Shown here piece by piece: positions 21,672 through 35,150 of a stretch of 64,000 nt of DNA. Source of the DNA: Mastacembelus armatus (taxonomy: Eukaryota > Chordata > Actinopteri > Synbranchiformes > Mastacembelidae); contig NC_046649.1 of assembly GCF_900324485.2 (NCBI RefSeq), forward strand, positions 20,941,165 to 21,005,164. Direction: 5' to 3'. Both the position numbers and the translations under genes were made by a program. Under the pieces are notes generated by a model. It was given only the letters and a program-made list of their open reading frames with translations. It was not told the origin of the DNA and searched no databases. The number at the start of each line of letters is the position of its first letter. Position 1 is the stretch's first letter.

Positions 21672-23646
21672 ATGTCCTCCCAAGTCAGACTGAGGCTGCT
21701 GCCAAGTGCCAGATGTTTGTTTGACCAGCCTGTTCAGGTGAAGGTGGAGGGGCTGAGGTCGAGGCAGGTGGTCACCATGAGAGCCAGATCAACGGACGAG
21801 AAAGGAGTGGTGTTCAGCTCCTCAGCCACCTACAGGGCTGATGGGAGCGGGAAGATAGACCTGCTCAGAGACCACTCACTCAGTGGGAGCTACGTTGGGG
21901 TTGAACCCATGGGTCTGCTGTGGTCGCTGAAGGCAGATGCCTTGCACAAGTACTTTTTCAAGAACAACGCACTACATCCCCATGTGGTGAAGTTCTCTGT
22001 GCATGAGGAGGACAGGGAGGACAGGATGTTGGCAGAGGTGACCAATGAGAGGCTTCTGATTGGAAACGGGGTCAGCCGGGTTCCTGTCAAAGGGAGGAAT
22101 TTTCAGGGAGTCCTGTTTACCCCCCCAGGTGAATAATTCTGCACTTTCTGTTTTCACTACAATCTAACTACATTTTGTGTAATAATAAGAGTGATTCTGT
22201 ATATCAAGAATGCATATTATATAAGATCCAGAATTTCATTTGATCAATAATTGACATTTACTGTGTTGTTTATGTCTTATGATCCAGGAGATGGTCCATT
22301 TCCTGCAGTGTTGGATCTGTCCACTTTTGCATCTGAGAAAAGAGCCAGTCTGCTGTCCAACAAAGGCTTTGTGGTTCTGGCTGTACCAGTTTACAGTGAC
22401 CACCCTGACAATGTCAAACAGACAAATCTGGACCATTTTAAAGAAGCAGTGGATTTTTTACAACAACAACCAAAGGTGAGCTGTGTGAATTTAATGATTG
22501 TTTTAGAGGACATGTTGACAATTTTTTATTCTGTCTTAAAGCAAAGGTCAGTTGTCACAGATAGGCAACATAAGTTTTTTGGTTTGATGATGCAGAAAAA
22601 ATCAGGAGCAGAGTATGAGCAGTCAACGCAGAGTCCATGAATCTGGCAAAGTAAATACAGCAAAAGACTCAGTGGCTAGAAAACTACAGCAGTAATGTTG
22701 TGGCTGACTGCTGCCACAGCAGACAGGTGGTAATGAAAGAGATGAGCTACAGGTGAGTCAATGAGCAGAAACTGATCAGGGGAGTGTCGTGGCATAAAAA
22801 ATAGGAACTTTTCTGAAAAAGTGTAAAAACTTGATCGGCGACAGTAGTGGGGAAAAACAGAAACCCAGAGTGGAGTGTGACTAAATGATCTCTCCCTGAT
22901 TTGTTTTTCATGTTTACACACTATTACTGAACCTGTCTAACATATTTAAGATTAATTTGGGGTGCTGTGGATTTTGTTCCTGGACTCTGTGTTGAAACAT
23001 ATTTTATTGCCTCTAACTAGCATGTTTTTCTTCTCAGGTGGGCAGTAAAGGAGTTGGGATAATATCACGGTCAAAGGGAGCTGATATCGCACTTTCACTT
23101 GCTGCTTTTGTACCAGGTATTGAGGCTGTAGTGTGGATTAATGGCTGCAGCTCCATTGTGGGTGTTCCTGTGTACTATAAGAACCGCCAGATTCTCTCAA
23201 CATTACCGTTTGACTTCAACAAGGTAATTCGCACTGAATCAGGAGCTAGCATAATCAGATATGGTCTTGAAGATGCCGTGACAGAGAAGAACAAGGGCAG
23301 TCTGGTCCCCATTGAACAAGCCAAGGGACACTTCCTCTTTATAGCTTCTGGGGACGACCTCAACTGGGACAGCAAGGCTTACATGGATGAGATGGCGGAG
23401 AGACTGAAGCACCATAGGAAGGAGAACTTTGAGACTGTGTGTTACCCTGAAGCTGGTCATTTATTGGAGCCACCATATGGTCCATACTGCCCCTCCGCTT
23501 TACATGGGCTCATTCGCTTCCCGGTCCTGTGGGGGGGTGAACCCAGAGCCCATGCTGCAGCTGAAGTCCACATGTGGAAGAAGATGCAGGACTTCCTCAG
23601 AACTCACTTGAAATGTGATGCTGCACAGAATAAAGCCAGGTTATAG
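21672..23646 (+). CDS. Acyl-CoA thioesterase / BAAT-like enzyme, locus G, intact three-exon copy
   Basis: Exons 21672-22128, 22288-22475 and 23038-23646 join in frame to 417 aa with standard GT/AG borders (phase 1 after exon 1, phase 0 after exon 2). Exon 1 encodes the N-terminal domain. Exon 3 holds Ser227 in SRSKGAD, Asp322 in SGDDLNWD (Gly replaces the usual Glu before the acidic pair) and His356 in EAGHLLEPPY. WGGEPRAHAAAEVH near the end matches mammalian ACOT closely. The C-terminus ARL fits a PTS1, so peroxisomal acyl-CoA hydrolysis (or acyl conjugation) is the likely role. It is the best template for the family's ancestral exon structure. It lies about 20.1 kb from its damaged copy L. 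Confidence 0.9.
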
Positions 23647-25437
23647 ATGTAGCTATAGCGATACAAACAACACATTGATAAAAACAAACAACACATTGAT
23701 AAAATCACTGCATTTATTAAGTGGAAATCACAATCTAATCCACAATTCTGAAAATTTGCTCTATTTTAATTATTGATCATAGAACAGTTACACTTGTAGC
23801 ACAGTATCAATAATTAGTCCATGTCTTTTTGTGTAAACTGTACCAAAAACCTCTAGAAATAATGTGTTAATTTATGACGTCCTTTTAATAACAGTCTGGT
23901 AAACCTAACCTATAGTACATCCATAGATTAGGCAAGAGGGTAGAGTTATGCAACACACTGTATGTTCTGTTGTATCACACTGGAACTTGTACCCAGAACC
24001 TCCTGACTGTTCAATAGCCTACAGTGTAAATGAACTGCTAAAAGATCATCTTCATGCTTGATGTTCCAAATTTGGAACATTAAACAAATATACTGCTATA
24101 AACTAATTCAGTGTTTCTCATGTGTGAAATTTGTTAAGCACAGTTATGATGATTTAAGTCATTTTAAGTGAACAAAGGAAATGTTTTCAGACGTTTGTCT
24201 GTATCATAATAGGAACATCATTAGTTGAATTTGTCTCTTGAAATTCAGTCTGAGCCCTGTTTATCAATAACTTTAGCAAAAGGTTCCTGATCAGGAACAT
24301 ATGACTGGGGGAACTTCTGCTCATGAAGCTTTTAAATAAACCCTGTCAGGCTGTCAGTTTCTAAGCCATGTCTGAGTTTAACTTTCTTAAATGTTTGTTA
24401 ATGAGGCAATGTCGATCATAAAATACATCTTAGGACAGAAAACACGTTTAGTCGACCAATCAGCAGTCAGAAAGAAGAACGGTGAGGCGTAAATGTGCCT
24501 GAGCGACCAATCACTGAGCCTGTTTGTTTGTCCACATAGACCCTTTTTATTTTTTATTATTTGACTTATAACTTCGGGCTTTATAGTTTAACTTCATAAC
24601 TACTGCAGGCAATCAATATCAATTCACCCGATTGCACTACAAAGTTGACACAAACTTTTAAGTAGAAACTGGGCCTGTAGCCTGTCATTTTTTTTTCCAT
24701 GGCTCAGTGCACAGATTTACCAGTTTCTCTCTTAATCCAGATTGTATTCACATAAAGGCTCATTTAGGAGATTACCCAAGTGTCACATTTATCAAATAAT
24801 GTACCATTTGATTTGTAATGCAAAAATGTTTTTATGTTGTTGTTTCCTAGTGAATCAATAAACTAACCATTCTGTGACATCCCATAAAAGTGGTGTTAAT
24901 ATATATATTTAGAATCAAATTTATTGCCAACTGGATTTATTTATCATATTAGGCTATATCTAAAATATATATTTACTGTATATATTATACACAGAAAAGA
25001 ATTATGTTGTGTTTTTCCAAGATTTTAAAATTGGGTGCAAGTGTAACCACTATCTTGTCTTCCTTCATTAAAAAAAAAAAGCTTAATATTGCACAATTGC
25101 ATATGTTAATATGGACAGGTGTGACCAGTACCAGTCTGTACACAGACGTTTGGAAATATATGTGTTACATCCATTGAACTAAGTTTTTAAATCAATACAT
25201 ATTAAGAAATATTGAAAAATAACGCAAAATTTGTGAGATCTCTTCATACAATGGAGTCTGTACAAGCACCTGTATGGTCAAGTAGAGTATGAGCTTAGGA
25301 TTGTATTGATATACATTTGGCTTGTTAATTTTTCATTTGTAATGATAGCATTGTCACTATGTTATCTGCTTGTGCTTGTCTATGCAGAACATTTACCTAA
25401 CCTGTTGACTTTGCTATGTCCACAGGACAAACTCTAA
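23647..25437. other. 3' flank of G and upstream region of H
   Basis: No gene seen. A tandem 25-bp-scale repeat of AACACATTGATAAAA occurs at 23669-23705. Two CCAAT boxes (GACCAATCAGC at 24454 and GACCAATCACT at 24505) about 50 bp apart, in a short CG-containing stretch, may mark the promoter of H. The region ends with a splice acceptor CCACAG (25424-25425) before the minisatellite. Confidence 0.5.
24420..24545 (+). promoter_or_regulatory. Possible CCAAT-box promoter for locus H
   Basis: Two CCAAT boxes in the same orientation at 24456-24460 and 24507-24511, of the kind bound by NF-Y, with CG dinucleotides nearby. Conserved upstream of M (44541 and 44592). No clear TATA box or donor was found, so the call is weak. 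Confidence 0.3.
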
Positions 25438-25967
25438 ATCTGTGAAGAGAGGATGACAGAGAGGATCTGTAGTCTGTGGAGAGACGATCTTTAGTCTGTG
25501 GAGAGAGGATCTGTGGTCTGTGGAGAGAGGATCTGTAGATTATGGAGAGAGGATCTGTAGTCTGTGAAGAGAGGATCTGTAGTCTGTGAAGAGAGGATCT
25601 TTAGTCTGTAGAGAGACGATCTTTAGTCTGTGGAGGGAGGATCTGTGGTCTGTGAAGAGAGGATCTGTAGTTTATGGAGAGAGGATCTGTAGTCTGTGAA
25701 GAGAGGATCTGTAGTCTGTGGAGAGAGGATCTGTAGTCTATGGAGAGAGGATCTGTAGTCTGTGGAGAGACGATCTGTAGTCTGTGGAGAGAGGATCTGT
25801 AGTCTGTGAAGAGAGGATCTGTAGTCTGTGGAGAGAGGATCTGTAGTCTGTGGAGAGAGGATCTGTAGTCTGTGGAGAGAGGATCTGTAGTCTGTGAAGA
25901 GAGGATCTGTAGTCTGTGGAGAGAGGATCTGTAGTCTGTGGAGAGAGGATCTGTAGTCTGTGGAGAG
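25438..25967 (+). repeat. 22-bp minisatellite, locus H
   Basis: About 23 units. The outer (5') units are more diverged (CGATCTTTAGTC, GTAGATTATGG); those close to the ATG are the most uniform. Confidence 0.95.
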
Positions 25968-27833
25968 ATGTCCTCCCAAGTCAGACTGAGGCTGCTGCCA
26001 AGTGCCAGATGTTTGTTTGACGAGCCTGTTCAGGTGAAGGTGGAGGGGCTGAGGTCGAGGCAGGTGGTCACCATGAAAGCCAGATCAACGGACGAGAAAG
26101 GAGTGGTGTTCAGCTCCTCAGCCACCTACAGGGCTGATGGGAGCGGGGAGATAGACCTGCTCAGAGACCCCTCACTCAGTGGGAGCTACGTTGGGGTTGA
26201 ACCCATGGGTCTGCTGTGGTCGATGAAGGCAGATGCCTTGCACAAAAAGTTTCAAAAACCATGTGCACTAAATCCCCATGTGGTGAAGTTCTCTGTACAT
26301 GAGGAGGACAGGGAGGACAGGATGTTGGCAGAGGTGACCAATGAGAGGCTTCTGATTGGAAATGGGGTCAGTCGGCTTCCTGTCAAAGGGAGGAATTATC
26401 AGGGAGTCCTGTTTACCCCCCCAGGTAAATAGTTCTGTACTTTATGTTTTCACCACAGTCTGTACAACATACAGTGCTGTAGTTATGACTGTGTTTGTAG
26501 TTGTTACAGTTTAGTGTCATTGCATCAAAATATTAAATTCAACAATTCATACAATGTAATGAGCTAAGATTTCCTATGATTCTCTATAGACATTTACTGT
26601 GTTGTATATGTCTTATGATCCAGGAGAAGGTCCGTTTCCTGCAGTGTTGGATCTCTGCACCTTTGTATCTGAGAAAAGAGCCAGTCTGCTGGCCAACAAA
26701 GGCTTTGTGGTTCTGACTGTACCAGTTTACACTGATCGCCCTGACAATGTCAAACAGATGCATCTGGATCATTTTAAAGAAGCAGTGGATTTTTTACAAC
26801 AACAACCAAAGGTGAGCTGTGTGAAGTAAATTATGCTTTTAAGGGTCAGTCCACAATTTTGCAAGTTTGTTTTAAATCAAAGGTTGGATTCAGGTCTTGT
26901 TCAACTGTACATGTTTTTCTGAGGTTCAGAATCAGAATTGGATTAATAGCCAGGTATGTGTGACAAACATTTGGCGTTGTGTCACCACATGGTAACACAA
27001 TCTGTACATAACTGAAAACAGTATTTACAGTTTAGCAGTTTAGCTCTGACATATTAAGTGGATTTCTTCCAAATTACAATCTTTTAACACAAAATCGCTG
27101 TTTTACCTTCATAGCCCAATTCCTGAAGTAAAAAATATGTTTAAGCATATTATAACACCTCTAATTTGCTAACTTATTTTTATTCTTATTTTTATTCTTA
27201 TTATCTTATTATTATTCTTCTCAGGTGTGCAGTAAAGGAGTTGGCATAATATCACGATCAAAGGGAGGAGAAATTGCACTTTCACTTGCTGCTTTTGTAC
27301 CTGGTGTTGAAGCTGTAGTGTGGATTAATGGCTGCAGTGCTGTTGCAGGTGTTCCTCTGTACTATAAGAACCAACAAATCATCCCACCAATACCATTTGA
27401 CTTGAGCAAGATTATTCTCACTGAATCGGGAGCTAGCATGATCAATTATACCCTTGAAAATCCTGTGGCAGAGAAGAACAAGGGCAGCCTGGTCCCCATT
27501 GAACAAGCCAAGGGACGGTTCCTCTTTGTGGCTTCAGAGGACGACCTCTGCTTGAACAGTAAGGTTTACATGGAGCAGATAGTGGAGAGACTGAAGCACC
27601 ATGGGAAGGAGAACTTTGAGACTATGAGTTATCCTGGATCTGGACACATGCTGGAGCCGCCATATGGTCCATACTGCACCTCCAGCTTTCATGGGGTCGT
27701 TCCCCATGTAGTCCTGTGGGGGGGGGAGGCCAGGACCCATGCTGCAGCTGAAGTCCACCTGTGGTCAAAGATTCAGGAGTTCTTCAGAACTCACCTGAGC
27801 TGTGATGCTGCACAAACTAAAGTCAAAATATAG
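25968..27833 (+). CDS. Acyl-CoA thioesterase / BAAT-like enzyme, locus H, intact, no canonical PTS1
   Basis: Exons 25968-26424, 26624-26811 and 27225-27833 give 417 aa in frame. Ser227 lies in SRSKGGE, Asp322 in SEDDLCLN (the Asn-Trp after the acid in E and G is replaced by Cys-Leu) and His356 in GSGHMLEPPY. Exon 3 starts Val-Cys where all sisters have Val-Gly. The last three residues are VKI, which does not fit the PTS1 consensus, so this copy may act in the cytosol. It is the intact relative of A and M. Possible drivers are the CCAAT boxes near 24456 and 24507. Confidence 0.88.
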
Positions 27834-29002
27834 ATACAAATAAGATAAGAAACATATAGTAACAGATCATGATATCAGGGCTAATAAATGATTAGGTTCA
27901 TGCTTGGTTGTTTTGTAATGAGTAGAACATTTTAATATTTAATTGATGTTTCATTATATTATTCTAAAGTTGTGACCAGTCTCACCTGACATGGGCTTAA
28001 TACATATTAAAAAATTAATGGTAAGACACACTTATTGCACACATTTACTGTGCAAAAAATGTTGACTCTGTGACTGATTGCCTTTCTTTTGCAGCTTGCT
28101 CTTGACAGTAGATGGACCCCTGCTTTTGTGAGGAAAAATTCACTGATATGTTTTTAATAGTTTTCAGACAGTGGAGGTGTACAGCACAGACAAACAGGAT
28201 AACTTTGTTTCTGGATTCAAAGACATTATGGTTAGAACTTAATATTCATTGTTGTCATTTAGTCCCTATATGGGATTTGTAGAAACTGACACAACATAAA
28301 ATATTTAAGTGAGTGTCTGCGGTGTACATCTTGAGTTCCTGTTACTGAAATGTCAACTATTACCCTGTACCTGTTACTCTCTTGCATATTAAAATACTAT
28401 TAACTGATTTGTCATACTTAATTTTCCAACATTAAAACAAAGAAATGCTAATAAAACAAGGGTCAAGCTGTTGCACAGAGTGGTGCCTATTTAAACTAAA
28501 CTATAATAGGCCTACCTAATGTTTGGACACCTGGCTAACATTTCAGCTAGCGAAACATGCCAACTGTTGTCTGTGAATATTCTTGGTTGTCCAGGGGAAA
28601 TTATCTAGAGGTTGAGTCATGGTAGCTGGACTTCTAGTTTTTAGGTCGAAACATTTCACCACTCATCAGAGTAGTACTCAACTTCTAGATGCCAACATGT
28701 TTTCATTAATTCAGTGGAACCTTACTTTTTTTTAACTAATTTGTTTCAACTTGAGCACCATTGATTTTTTTATTTATAGATAAAATAATTAAAATTGAAA
28801 TGCAATTCTATCCATCAATGCTCTATTAAAGCCTAGGATCCATCAGTCATTGAAAAGCTTTAATTTAGAAGCAGCCAGGGCTTTGTTTAGGCTTAGTAAC
28901 CAACATTTGCGACCATAAATTATTATTATAGTGAACACGGGCGCTTGTAAACACTTATTTATCTGGGAGGACCTTTTCTGTGAACATGGGCCCCAACAGC
29001 TC
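27834..29002. other. 3' flank of locus H
   Basis: AT-rich, no gene. Near-identical to 2309-3439 and 47902-49069. It retains about 40 bp (28452-28492) that is missing after locus A. Confidence 0.6.
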
Positions 29003-30410
29003 AAGGAAGGCTCCCCCTCTCCTGTGGTGTCCCCCAGGGTTCTGTCTTAGGCCCACCCCTTCGTGTGCTCTATATGCCATTGGGGTCTATCTGCTCTAAG
29101 CTTAATATTTCATTTCATCGCTTTGCAGATGACCTTCAAATTTATCTTCCCCTAAAGCCAGGCACTGCCTCAACCTGTGTTTTATTGGACTGTCTCAATG
29201 ATATTAATAGATGGATGTCCAGAAATTTACTTCCTTTAAATGGCAAGAAAACTGAAATTATGATGTTTGGAAGTTCTTCTGGTTTTAGATGGTGTCAACA
29301 GTGATCTGGGCTGTTGTCATCCTACTGTCACCCACATGTTAAAAATCTTGGAGTTTACCTAAATGGCTCTTTTAAATTTGACCTTGCTAGTCTATTTTTG
29401 AAAAATCTAACATCAAATTTTGCTGTTTTGCAGATGATCTGCAAATCTATCTGCTATTAAACACAAGCAGTTAAGCCTTCATACAGGTTCTTCTGGATTG
29501 TCTTAAAGATGTACAAGCATGGATGGAGTCAGATTTTCTTACTTTGAATAAAAATAAAACAGAAATGATTGTGGGTGGCCAACATGGCAGTCTGTATCGT
29601 CCATTAGCCTTATTTTGTCATCATTTTGTCATAATCTTTAAATCTGCTTTTAAAATTGATAAGGAAATCAGCACATTGTTGAGTTTTTTTCCAGCTGAAA
29701 CTTGTTAATAACACAAAGCTCTAACTCCCAAGAAGTGAGTTTGAGGTGGTCATCCATGCCTTCATTACATCTCATCCATCCATCCATCTTCTATACCCGC
29801 TTTTCCTGTTCAGGGTCACGGGGATCCGCTGGAGCCTATCCCAGCTCTCTCTCGGGTGGAAGGCAGGGGTACACCCTAGACAGGTCACCAGTCTGTCGCA
29901 GGGCCACATATAGACACACAAAGACAGACAACCTCACACACTCACACTCACTCCTACGGGCAATTTTAGAGTCACCAATCAACCTGACATGCATGTTTTT
30001 GGACTGTGGGAGGAAACCGGAGTACCCGGAGTAAACCCACGCAAGCACAGGGAGAACATGCAAACTCCACACAGAAAGGCCGGGATGCGAACCCACGACC
30101 TTCTTGCTGTGAGGCAACAGTGCTAACCACTCAGCCACCATGCTGCCCGCCTTCATTACATCTCATCCAGAATTCTTTAATTCTTTATCAGTTCGTCTGG
30201 ATCAATGATTACTTCACTGTTTACAGATGGTTCAAAAGACAGTTGTTCATCTGCTGACAGAAAAAACATGTGAGCACAGTATTCTGGTTCTCACTTCATT
30301 GCATTGGCTTTCTGTGTATTTCAAGGTCCAGTTTAAAGCTTTATTACCTGTTGTTGAAATTTAAATAGGATGGTGCTGTTGTATTTGTCAGAGCTTTTGC
30401 ATCCTGTTAT
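29003..30410 (+). mobile_element. L2/Rex1-like LINE relic split by a SINE
   Basis: The reverse transcriptase pieces (GVPQGSVLGP, FADDLQIYLPLKP, and a second FADD-type piece at about 29415-29580) are followed, past the SINE, by the SLHWL..FK..LL C-terminal motif near 30295-30370. Same relic as 5498-6910. Not functional. Confidence 0.75.
29778..30148 (-). mobile_element. tRNA-derived SINE nested in the LINE relic
   Basis: Same family and same insertion as 6268-6643, here with a full 20-bp target duplication (29758-29777 and 30149-30168). The A and B boxes are read on the minus strand. Confidence 0.9.
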
Positions 30411-30712
30411 CCCAGCGAGAGCAGCTGTATTGCAACAACAGTATAGTCAAATAATGCAGTGTAGCCTGTTGTTTTGCATGACTGCACATGAAAAGTTTAG
30501 ATTATTACTAGAAATATAGTAAAATATATAATATGATTGTCAGAAGGATATTTAGATAATCAGAGGTATAGTTCAATTTGTTAAATTTTGTTTAGTAATG
30601 GTGATATAGTTCTTGAAGTCATGGTCAATTTATTGATTTTTTTGTTTACTTATGAAATATTCCCCATTAGTGTAACTACATACTGACTTTGTTATGTCCA
30701 CAGGACAAAGTC
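30411..30712. other. Upstream region of locus I
   Basis: AT-rich, non-coding. Ends with the acceptor TCCACAG (AG at 30702-30703). The ATG at 30714 starts a short uORF in the presumed 5'UTR. Confidence 0.4.
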
Positions 30713-31189
30713 TATGAAGAGAGGATCTGTAGTCTGTGAAGAGAGGATCTGTAGTCTGAAAAGAGGATCTGTAGGCTGAAAAGAGGATCTGTAGTCTGTG
30801 AAGAGAGGATCTGTAGTCTGTGAAGAGAGGATCTGTAGGCTGAAAAGAGGATCTGTAGTCTGTGAAGAGAGGATCTGTAGTCTGTGGAGAGAGGATCGGT
30901 AGTCTGAAAAGAGGATCTGTAGTCTGTGAAGAGAGGAGCTGTAGTCTGAAAAGAGGATCTGTTGTCTGTGAAGAGAGGAGCTGTAGTCTGAAAAGAGGAT
31001 GTGTAGTCTGTGAAGAGAGGATCTGTAGTCTGAAAAGAGGATCTGTAGTCTGTGAAGAGAGGATCTGTAATCTGAAAAGAGGATCGGTAGTCTGTGAAGA
31101 GAGGATCTGTAGTCTCTGGAGAGAGGATCTGTAGTCTGTGGAGAGAGGATCTGTAGTCTGTGAAGAGAGGATCTGTAGTCTGTGGAAAG
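30713..31189 (+). repeat. 22-bp minisatellite, locus I
   Basis: About 22 units with the same 22+20-nt alternation as locus B but fewer copies, ending at ATG 31190. Confidence 0.95.
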
Positions 31190-32878
31190 ATGTCCTCCCA
31201 AGTCAGACTGAGGCTGCTGCCGAGTGCCAGATGTTTGTTTGACCAGCCTGTTCAGGTGAAGGTGGAGGGGCTGAGGTCGAGGCAGGTGGTCACCATGAGA
31301 GCCAGATCAACGGACGAGAAAGGAGTGGTGTTCAGCTCCTCAGCCACCTACAGGGCTGATGGGAGCGGGAAGATAGACCTGCTCAGAGACCCCTCACTCA
31401 GTGGGAGCTACGTTGGGGTTGAACCCATGGGTCTGCTGTGGTCAATGAAGGCAGATGCCTTGCACAAAAAGTTTCAAAAACCATGTGCACTAAATCCCCA
31501 TGTGGTGAAGTTCTCTGTACATGAGGAGGACAGGGAGGACAGGATGTTGGCAGAGGTGACCAATGAGAGGCTTCTGATTGGAAACGGGGTCAGCCGGCTT
31601 CCTGTCAAAGGGAAGAATTTTCAGGGAGTCCTGTTTACCCCCCCAGGTAAATGTTTCTGTACTTTATGTTTTCACCACAGTCTGTACAACATACAGTGCT
31701 GTAGTTATGACTGTGTTTGTAGTTGTTACAGTTTAGTGTCATTGCATCAAAATATTAAATTCAACGATTCATACAATGTAATGAGCTAAGATTTCCTATG
31801 ATTCTCTCCAGAAATTTGCCGTGTTGTATATGTCTTATGATCCAGGAGAAGGTCCATTTCCTGCAGTGTTGGATCTCTGCACCTTTGCATCTGAGAAAAG
31901 AGCCAGTCTGCTGGCCAACAAAGGCTTTGTGGTTCTGACTGTACCAGTTTACAGTGACCACCCTGACAATGTCAAACAGATGCATCTGGACCATTTTAAA
32001 GAAGCTTGTGGATTATTTACAACAACAACCAAAGGTGAGCTGTGTGAAGTAAATTATGCTTTTAAAGGGTCAGTCCTCTTTCACTGCAAATATGTTTTCA
32101 CGTTTTTCTGATGTTAAAGCTTTAGCAGTTTGAGTTTGACATTTTAACTGAATATCTTCCAAATTACAACCTTTTAACACAAACTATATTTATTTTAATT
32201 GCCAAATTCCTGAATTTTGTGTTTAAACATATTATAACACCTCTTATTTGCTAATTTATTTTTCTTCTCAGGTGGGCAGTAAAGGAGTTCGCATAGTATC
32301 ACGATCAAAGGGAGGAGAAATTGCACTTTCACTTACTGCTTTTGTACCAGGTGTTGAGGCCACAGTGTGGATTAATGGCTGCAGTGCTGTTTTGCTTGTT
32401 CCTCTGTACTATAAAAACCAACAAATCATCCCACCTTTACTGTTTGATACCAGCAAGTTGATTCACACTGAATCAGGAGCTAGCATAATGAAGTACGGTT
32501 TTGAAAATCCTGTGGCAGAGAAGAACAAGGGCAGCCTGGTCCCCATTGAACAAGCCAAGGGACGTTTCCTCTTTGTGGCTTCAGAGGACGACCTCTGCTT
32601 GGACAGCAAAGTTTACATGGACCAGATGGTGGAGAGACTGAAGCACCATGGGAAGGAGAACTTTGAGACTGTGTGGTACCCTGGAGCTGGACACTTGCTG
32701 GAGGCACCATATGGTCCATACTGCACCTCCAGCTTTTAGGGTCCTACCGTATGTAGTCCTGTGGGGGGGTGAAGCCAGGGCCCATGCTGCAGCTGAAGTC
32801 CACCTGTGGTCAAAGATCCAGGAGTTCTTCAAAACTCACCTGAGCTGTGATGCTGCACAAACTAAACCCAAGTTATAG
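31190..32878 (+). pseudogene. ACOT/BAAT-like copy, locus I, two frameshifts
   Basis: Exons 31190-31646 (open), 31846-32034 (189 nt, one base too long near 32005) and 32272-32878 (607 nt, two bases missing near 32737, where siblings read TTTCATAGGG). The two shifts do not restore the frame. The nucleophile motif SRSKGG, EDD and GAGH are all still present, and the C-terminal PKL is in the third reading segment. The exon 2 insertion is shared with D and N and so is older than the block duplication. The exon 3 loss is private. Confidence 0.85.
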
Positions 32879-35080
32879 ATTCAAATAAGATAAGAGAAAT
32901 AATCACAGCTCAAGGTCTCAGGGCTGCTAATTAACTATAGTTGATCATGTTTATGCTTGTTTGTTTTGTAATGAGTAGAACTTTCAAAATGTGGTTTTGT
33001 GCACATTAATGAACATTCAGCTAGTAGAAATGTTCCTCAATCAGAAGTTAATTCATTTTGAATTTCAGTTAATTTATCAAAGGTGATGCAAACTGTTGAA
33101 ATATAGTAACCTGCTCTTTTTGCCATTTCAAAGTAAAATGATATATATGATTCTGATTAAAAACATGCATAATATTTTGGTATCAAATGTTATGGTTAAT
33201 ACATAAATAAATACCCATTTCTCATTATTCACAGCAGTGAACTGATGTAACTTTTTTGAGTGTGCATGACACCGTGTTCATGTGTCCTGTCTGAATGAGG
33301 GAGTCTGTGTGTATTCGCCCCACAGTAGAAGATTTACTTAAAGCTGGAGTGTGGATGAAAGCAAACAGCCCATGCAACATTCCTATTTTTCCAATCTGTT
33401 ATGAGCCTAGGTTTCCATTTCCTGTTGGATATTTATTTTGGTGTTCGAGTTCCTGTGTCTCGTTAGTTCATCAGTTTAGATCAGCTCCATCTGTGTTAAT
33501 TAGTTCTGTCCTGAGTCTATTTATACCTCCTGTGTTCCTTTGTTCCCTGTCAGGTCATATTCTGTGTAGTACTAAAACATTTCTTACACTAGGGAAGTCA
33601 TAGTATTACAGCAGCACAGTATGTGCAGGGCATGTGCTGCCATAACACTGAAAGACATTTGATGCTTATCAAGTTGAAAAGACATGTTGAGTAAACGTGA
33701 TGGTGTAGAATAACATATGAACATTTGTAAATAAATCAAATACAATGAAGAGGTGAATATTCTTAAATTTCTTCCCTCTTGTGTTTGTTTCTAAACTATC
33801 AGAGGGTTTTACCCAGCTGAGGCAAACACAGGTTAGTGAGCGTCCTCTGCTGGACAAAGTTTGCAGCTGCACAGAGCTTCAAGATTCAAAGGATTCAAAG
33901 GATAATAAACAGTACTATCTAAATAAGAAACTAAGATAAAATACTATATACAAGATTAGACAAATCTAGGACACATATTGCACATGTGGTACTGAGCACC
34001 AGATAGAAGAAACTATAGCTTTGTTATTGTGCAAACATGGCTCAGGTAAACACATTTGTGTAGACAGTGCAAGTCTCACATAAACATTTAGTTTTCATCA
34101 GTCTCACAGCTATTGAAAAAACTGTTCTTCAGTCTGGTAGTCCTGCTGTGAATGCTCCGCAGCCTCCTTCCAGAGGGAAGAGGGACATAAAAGTGCATGC
34201 AGGGTGGGTGGAGTCCCTAAAATAAAGCTCAATCACTTATTTCACATTACATGTTTTTATTTAATTGACATTACTCTGTAGAACCCTTTTTTCACTTTGA
34301 GACTAAAAACATTTTTTTTGTAATTTTATTTTGTCCAAAAAGTCAAATTATATTGACCATGATTGATTTATAAAATGAACAAAAGGTGGTGAATTTTTTC
34401 CATGTTAATATCTGTTGTTCTTTGACATATGACGTTAATGTCTGAGGTTTTCAACTGTTGATCTGACAAAACAAGCAATTTAAAGCACATTCTAATGACT
34501 TTGGAGAGTTTCACCTTTTCTAATATTTATGGACAACACCAGTATTAGGTTTATTAAGAAAAACATCAGCACATCAGTCAGTAACAGAAATAAGTGTAAT
34601 ACAAGTGTGACTCTCAAACTCGATCAAGACATGTTCTTGCTGTACTTGTATTATTCTTATTAGAAATCAAAAGAATATGAAGGCGAGAAATATATTGTTA
34701 TAATTATATCTGCAACATTATTTATTGTGTTTAACATCAGTTACAGTCACAGCAAAAATAAACATGTACTAAAACATCTCAAAACACTCCTGCAGGATAC
34801 ACTTCACCATATGGCCTATGCTCAGTACGTTAAAAATCAAACAGCTGTTATTTTAATTATTGATCAAGATATTGACCTGTGTGCTGTCATGGTATTGGAA
34901 AGTAAAATAAACATCATCCCAATGTTGGACCATTGGAACAGTTCAAGTACATACTGATCCTTCTGGACCCTCACACATCTTTTTTGTTAGCACAGACAGA
35001 ACGTTCTGTCTCTGAGGTTGAGTTCAGACAAAATACTTAGTAGACTGGACTGTGCATCATCAGAGGAGGAGCAGAGAAGC
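32879..35080. other. 3' flank of I and upstream region of J
   Basis: Non-coding. Contains a CTCF-like motif (33838-33853) and, around 33885-34190, a degenerate fish interspersed repeat (ACTGTTCTTCAGTCTGGTAG ... CCTTCCAGAGGG). Otherwise AT-rich sequence shared with 53012-55190. Confidence 0.55.
33838..33853 (-). promoter_or_regulatory. CTCF-like motif
   Basis: GAGCGTCCTCTGCTGG, same word and context as 8536. Confidence 0.3.
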
Positions 35081-35091
35081 AAACAGAGGAC

Positions 35092-35150
35092 TTTAAAATC
35101 CAGCTGATCATTTTCCTCTCAGATCAATAACTGCTTTACTGCAGGTAAGT
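35092..35150 (+). promoter_or_regulatory. TATA-like promoter and non-coding exon before the gap
   Basis: TTTAAAA (35092-35098), probable start near 35122, exon end 35144, donor GTAAGT (35145-35150). By sequence it equals the O promoter (55230), not the P promoter. The gene it served is hidden in the gap. Confidence 0.5.
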